Below, in pieces: positions 62,119 through 64,000 of a DNA stretch of 64,000 bases (its first letter is position 1; each line of letters starts with the position of its first letter). Below the pieces are notes generated by a model. It was not told where the DNA came from. It made no database searches and saw only the letters and a list, made by a program, of their open reading frames with translations. The DNA is from Rhodophyticola sp017644125 (GTDB taxonomy: Bacteria > Pseudomonadota > Alphaproteobacteria > Rhodobacterales > Rhodobacteraceae), in the NCBI RefSeq assembly GCF_042140125.1, contig NZ_CP159473.1. One strand, given 5' to 3'. Made by a program: the position numbers and the translations under genes.

Positions 62119-63135
62119 CTATGTCGCAGAGTCATCCGCGTCATAGGCCTCGATGATTTTGGCCACCATCGGATGGCGCACCACATCCTTGGCCGTGAAG
62201 TAGTTGAAGCTGATCCCGTCGATATGACCCAGGATCCGCTCCGCCTCGGACAACCCGCTTGTGACGCCACGGGGCAGATCCACCTGGGACCGGTCGCCGG
62301 TGATCACCATCCGGCTGCCCTGCCCCAGACGGGTCAGGAACATCTTCATCTGCATCGCGGTGGCGTTCTGCGCCTCGTCCAGCACGACATAGGCGTTGGA
62401 GAGCGTCCGGCCCCGCATGAAGGCCAGCGGCGCGATCTCGATCTGCTTTTCCTCGATCAGTTTGGCCAGTTGCTTGCCGGGCAGGAAATCGTTCAGCGCA
62501 TCGTAGAGCGGCTGCATGTAGGGATCGACCTTGTCCTTCATGTCTCCGGGCAGAAAGCCCAACCGCTCGCCCGCCTCGACCGCCGGGCGGCTGAGGATGA
62601 TCTTGTCGACATGGCCGTTGATCATCTGGTTCACGGCCACGGCCACCGCCAGATAGGTTTTGCCCGTCCCGGCCGGGCCGATGCCGAAAGCCAACTCATT
62701 GGCATAAAGCGCGCGAACATAGGCCTGCTGTGCCTGTGTCCGCGGTTCGATCGTTTTCTTCCGGGTGCGGATTTCGATATGATCGCCCGCATCGCCCCTG
62801 AACAACTCGATCTGGTCACCGTCCCGGGCCCCGGTGCCTTCGGCCGAATTGCCGAGCCGGACCACCGCGTCGATATCGCCCGGGTCCAGACTTCTGCCCG
62901 CTTCCGCACGCTCATACAGCTTTTGCAGCACCTCGCCCGCTTCGGCCCGGGCCTCCCCGAGCACCGCGAGCATGTTGCCGCGGCGCAGGATCTGGACGCT
63001 CATCAAATGCTCGATCTGTGCCAGGTTGCGGTCGAACTCTCCACACAGCTCGATGAGCAAACGGTTGTCGGGAAATTCCAGCAGCAGTTCCAGAGGAGGG
63101 TCAGACGGGTTCGCAGTCAGCGTGGACAGATCCAA
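62119..63135 (-). CDS. PhoH-like ATPase
   Basis: 338-aa P-loop protein: N-terminal KH-like region (residues 1-115), GIGPAGTGKTYLAVAVAV nucleotide loop and the VILDEAQNATAMQMKMFLTRLG-like segment (VVLDEAQNA here). A TTG start at 63135 is chosen because GGGAG lies six bases upstream; a GTG six codons earlier is the alternative. Likely roles are in RNA metabolism together with YbeY. First gene of the phoH-ybeY-corC-lnt set in this window. Confidence 0.9.
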   Translation of the reverse strand: MDLSTLTANPSDPPLELLLEFPDNRLLIELCGEFDRNLAQIEHLMSVQILRRGNMLAVLGEARAEAGEVLQKLYERAEAGRSLDPGDIDAVVRLGNSAEGTGARDGDQIELFRGDAGDHIEIRTRKKTIEPRTQAQQAYVRALYANELAFGIGPAGTGKTYLAVAVAVNQMINGHVDKIILSRPAVEAGERLGFLPGDMKDKVDPYMQPLYDALNDFLPGKQLAKLIEEKQIEIAPLAFMRGRTLSNAYVVLDEAQNATAMQMKMFLTRLGQGSRMVITGDRSQVDLPRGVTSGLSEAERILGHIDGISFNYFTAKDVVRHPMVAKIIEAYDADDSAT

Positions 63136-63246
63136 AGAGAACTCCCAAATCACGAAAGCTTGCGATCAGTTTGGCAACCTTGGCCACGCAAAGCAACATC
63201 TTGTGGCTACGGCGACGGAAAAAGGCGGGTCTTGGGGTAACCGTCA

Positions 63247-63280
63247 CAAAAACGGGCGATCCCGCCCTGGAATCGCCCGT
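63247..63280 (-). terminator. intrinsic terminator after the lipoprotein gene
   Basis: 9-base perfect stem (63252-63260 with 63272-63280), 11-base loop, then a T run on the minus strand (63247-63251). It separates the lipoprotein gene at 63311 from phoH. Confidence 0.85.
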
Positions 63281-63310
63281 CAGGAAAAACATGCGTCTGG
63301 CACAAGGCGG

Positions 63311-63673
63311 TTATCGGCGGGGAATGCGATCCCGAATGCCGCTATCGGCACCGATATTTCCGACAATCGCGTTCGGCGGGGCAATCGGGGTGCACACAGG
63401 CAGACCGCTGCGCGGATCGCGACGGCGCGACCAGTAACCTTCCAGCCCGTCGTCGATCATCCAGATATGACACCCGTCCGGGTCCACATAGATCCCGGCC
63501 TCGAGTTGCGTCAACGATCCGGAATCGCGGCCCAGGTCATCGCCGATAGCCCGCAGTGGCGGGCCATCCCCGCGCGGGACCATCACGCTTTCGAAGGATT
63601 CCGTGCATCCCGCCAGCGCCAATGAACAGGCAATCATGATCGCCGGGGTCTTGAGGGTGTGAAGGCTGATCAT
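63311..63673 (-). CDS. predicted lipoprotein of unknown function
   Basis: 120-aa protein with lipoprotein signal peptide and lipobox LAGC (about Cys23). ATG at 63673 has AGGTGA six bases upstream. The mature domain has one short conserved-looking stretch (YVDPDGCHIWMIDDGLEGYWSRR) but no recognised family. It starts five bases after the OmpA-family gene stop, so they are co-transcribed, and a terminator follows. Confidence 0.8.
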   Translation of the reverse strand: MISLHTLKTPAIMIACSLALAGCTESFESVMVPRGDGPPLRAIGDDLGRDSGSLTQLEAGIYVDPDGCHIWMIDDGLEGYWSRRRDPRSGLPVCTPIAPPNAIVGNIGADSGIRDRIPRR

Positions 63674-63678
63674 ACTGG

Positions 63679-64000
63679 TCACCTGTAACATACGATTTCG
63701 ACGCGGCGGTTCTGCTGCATGTTCGCCGCAGAGGTGTTGGGCACGAGAGGCTGGCGTTCGCCAAATCCGATTTCGCGCGCCACGCGCGCCCCCACCGACC
63801 GCGCCACGCCGGCAACCGAAGATGCACGACGCTGAGAAAGCCGGATATTGTATTCATCCGAAGCGCGGCTGTCGGTATGACCGTAGATCGCGTAAGCGAA
63901 AGCCCCGCCATTGCGGAAGAAATCCTCCAGCCGGGCCCGGCCCGAACTTGTCAGCCGGGCGCTATCGGTGTGAAACAACACATCCGAATTGGCCACGGCG
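63679..64000 (-). CDS. OmpA-family outer membrane protein (5'-truncated by window)
   Basis: C-terminal OmpA-like peptidoglycan-binding domain of a protein continuing beyond base 64000. Recognisable are FHTDSARLTSSGRARLEDFF, AIYGHTDSRASDEYNIRLSQRRA and the FGERQP end. The frame is open to the window edge, so the signal peptide and any barrel are missing. Its stop is close to the lipoprotein gene start, suggesting a cell-envelope pair. Confidence 0.88.
   Translation of the reverse strand, partial: AVANSDVLFHTDSARLTSSGRARLEDFFRNGGAFAYAIYGHTDSRASDEYNIRLSQRRASSVAGVARSVGARVAREIGFGERQPLVPNTSAANMQQNRRVEIVCYR

Noticed and set aside
1..64000. tRNA, rRNA, CRISPR arrays, insertion sequences, attachment sites
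   Set aside because: No T-loop motif, regular spaced repeats, transposase or integrase frames were seen by reading.

Overview
The window comes from an alphaproteobacterium of the order Rhodobacterales (Roseobacter/Rhodobacteraceae type). The DNA is GC-rich. metK is preceded by a leader matching the SAM/SAH riboswitch, a class known from Rhodobacterales. The divisome-positioning ATPase MipZ, paired F0 subunits b and b', an N-terminally extended TrmD and the Tad pilus genes all fit. I see no rRNA, tRNA, CRISPR array, insertion sequence or prophage. Almost everything reads as chromosomal housekeeping genes with accessory insertions.

Layout. 1-5910: distal part of a Tad/Flp pilus operon (cpaF end, tadB, tadC, two TPR lipoproteins, prepilin peptidase, an AAA ATPase). 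5985-9213: DNA-damage helicase and PdeM phosphoesterase. 9210-14136: LytTR regulator, thioesterase, one-carbon enzymes FolD and Fhs, a 26-aa microprotein and a MOSC protein. 14343-18949: ftsH, tilS, cpoB and pal on the minus strand. 19249-24739: small protein, orphan peptide-binding protein, FMN-binding stress protein, PRC-barrel-like protein, secreted phytase-like esterase. 24846-32177: creatinase and a membrane protein, divergent from a peptide-type ABC transporter operon that ends with a cupin, an unknown protein and a P1-family peptidase. 32298-34964: ATP synthase F0 operon (atpI, B, E, F', F).

35172-40234 is a mixed accessory stretch: ArsR regulator, two tandem microproteins, secreted proteins, ClbS/DfsB-like protein, EamA exporter, a LysR regulator and a broken azoreductase. 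40459-47657 is a ribosome and protein-targeting operon: ffh, four GNAT acetyltransferases, chorismate mutase, rpsP, microprotein, rimM, Rossmann protein, trmD, rplS, rpmE. mipZ and phoX follow. 51328-56433 (minus strand) holds aroA, a GFA protein, cmk, a secreted protein and rpsA. 56588-63135 holds phoH, ybeY, corC, lnt, the riboswitch, metK and a GNAT-TrmB fusion. The window ends with a lipoprotein and an OmpA-family fragment.

Most notable observations: an SRP-RNA-like hairpin just upstream of ffh; a one-frame GNAT-TrmB fusion under the metK riboswitch; tandem 24- and 21-aa hydrophobic proteins behind an EcfG-type promoter sequence; an azoreductase with both a frameshift and a 27-bp tandem duplication; four tandem GNAT genes in the ribosomal operon; a binding-protein-less peptide ABC transporter operon with a P1 peptidase; and two convergent gene pairs whose stop codons share one CTAG. 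All functional statements are inferred from sequence features and remembered family knowledge; no database search was run.
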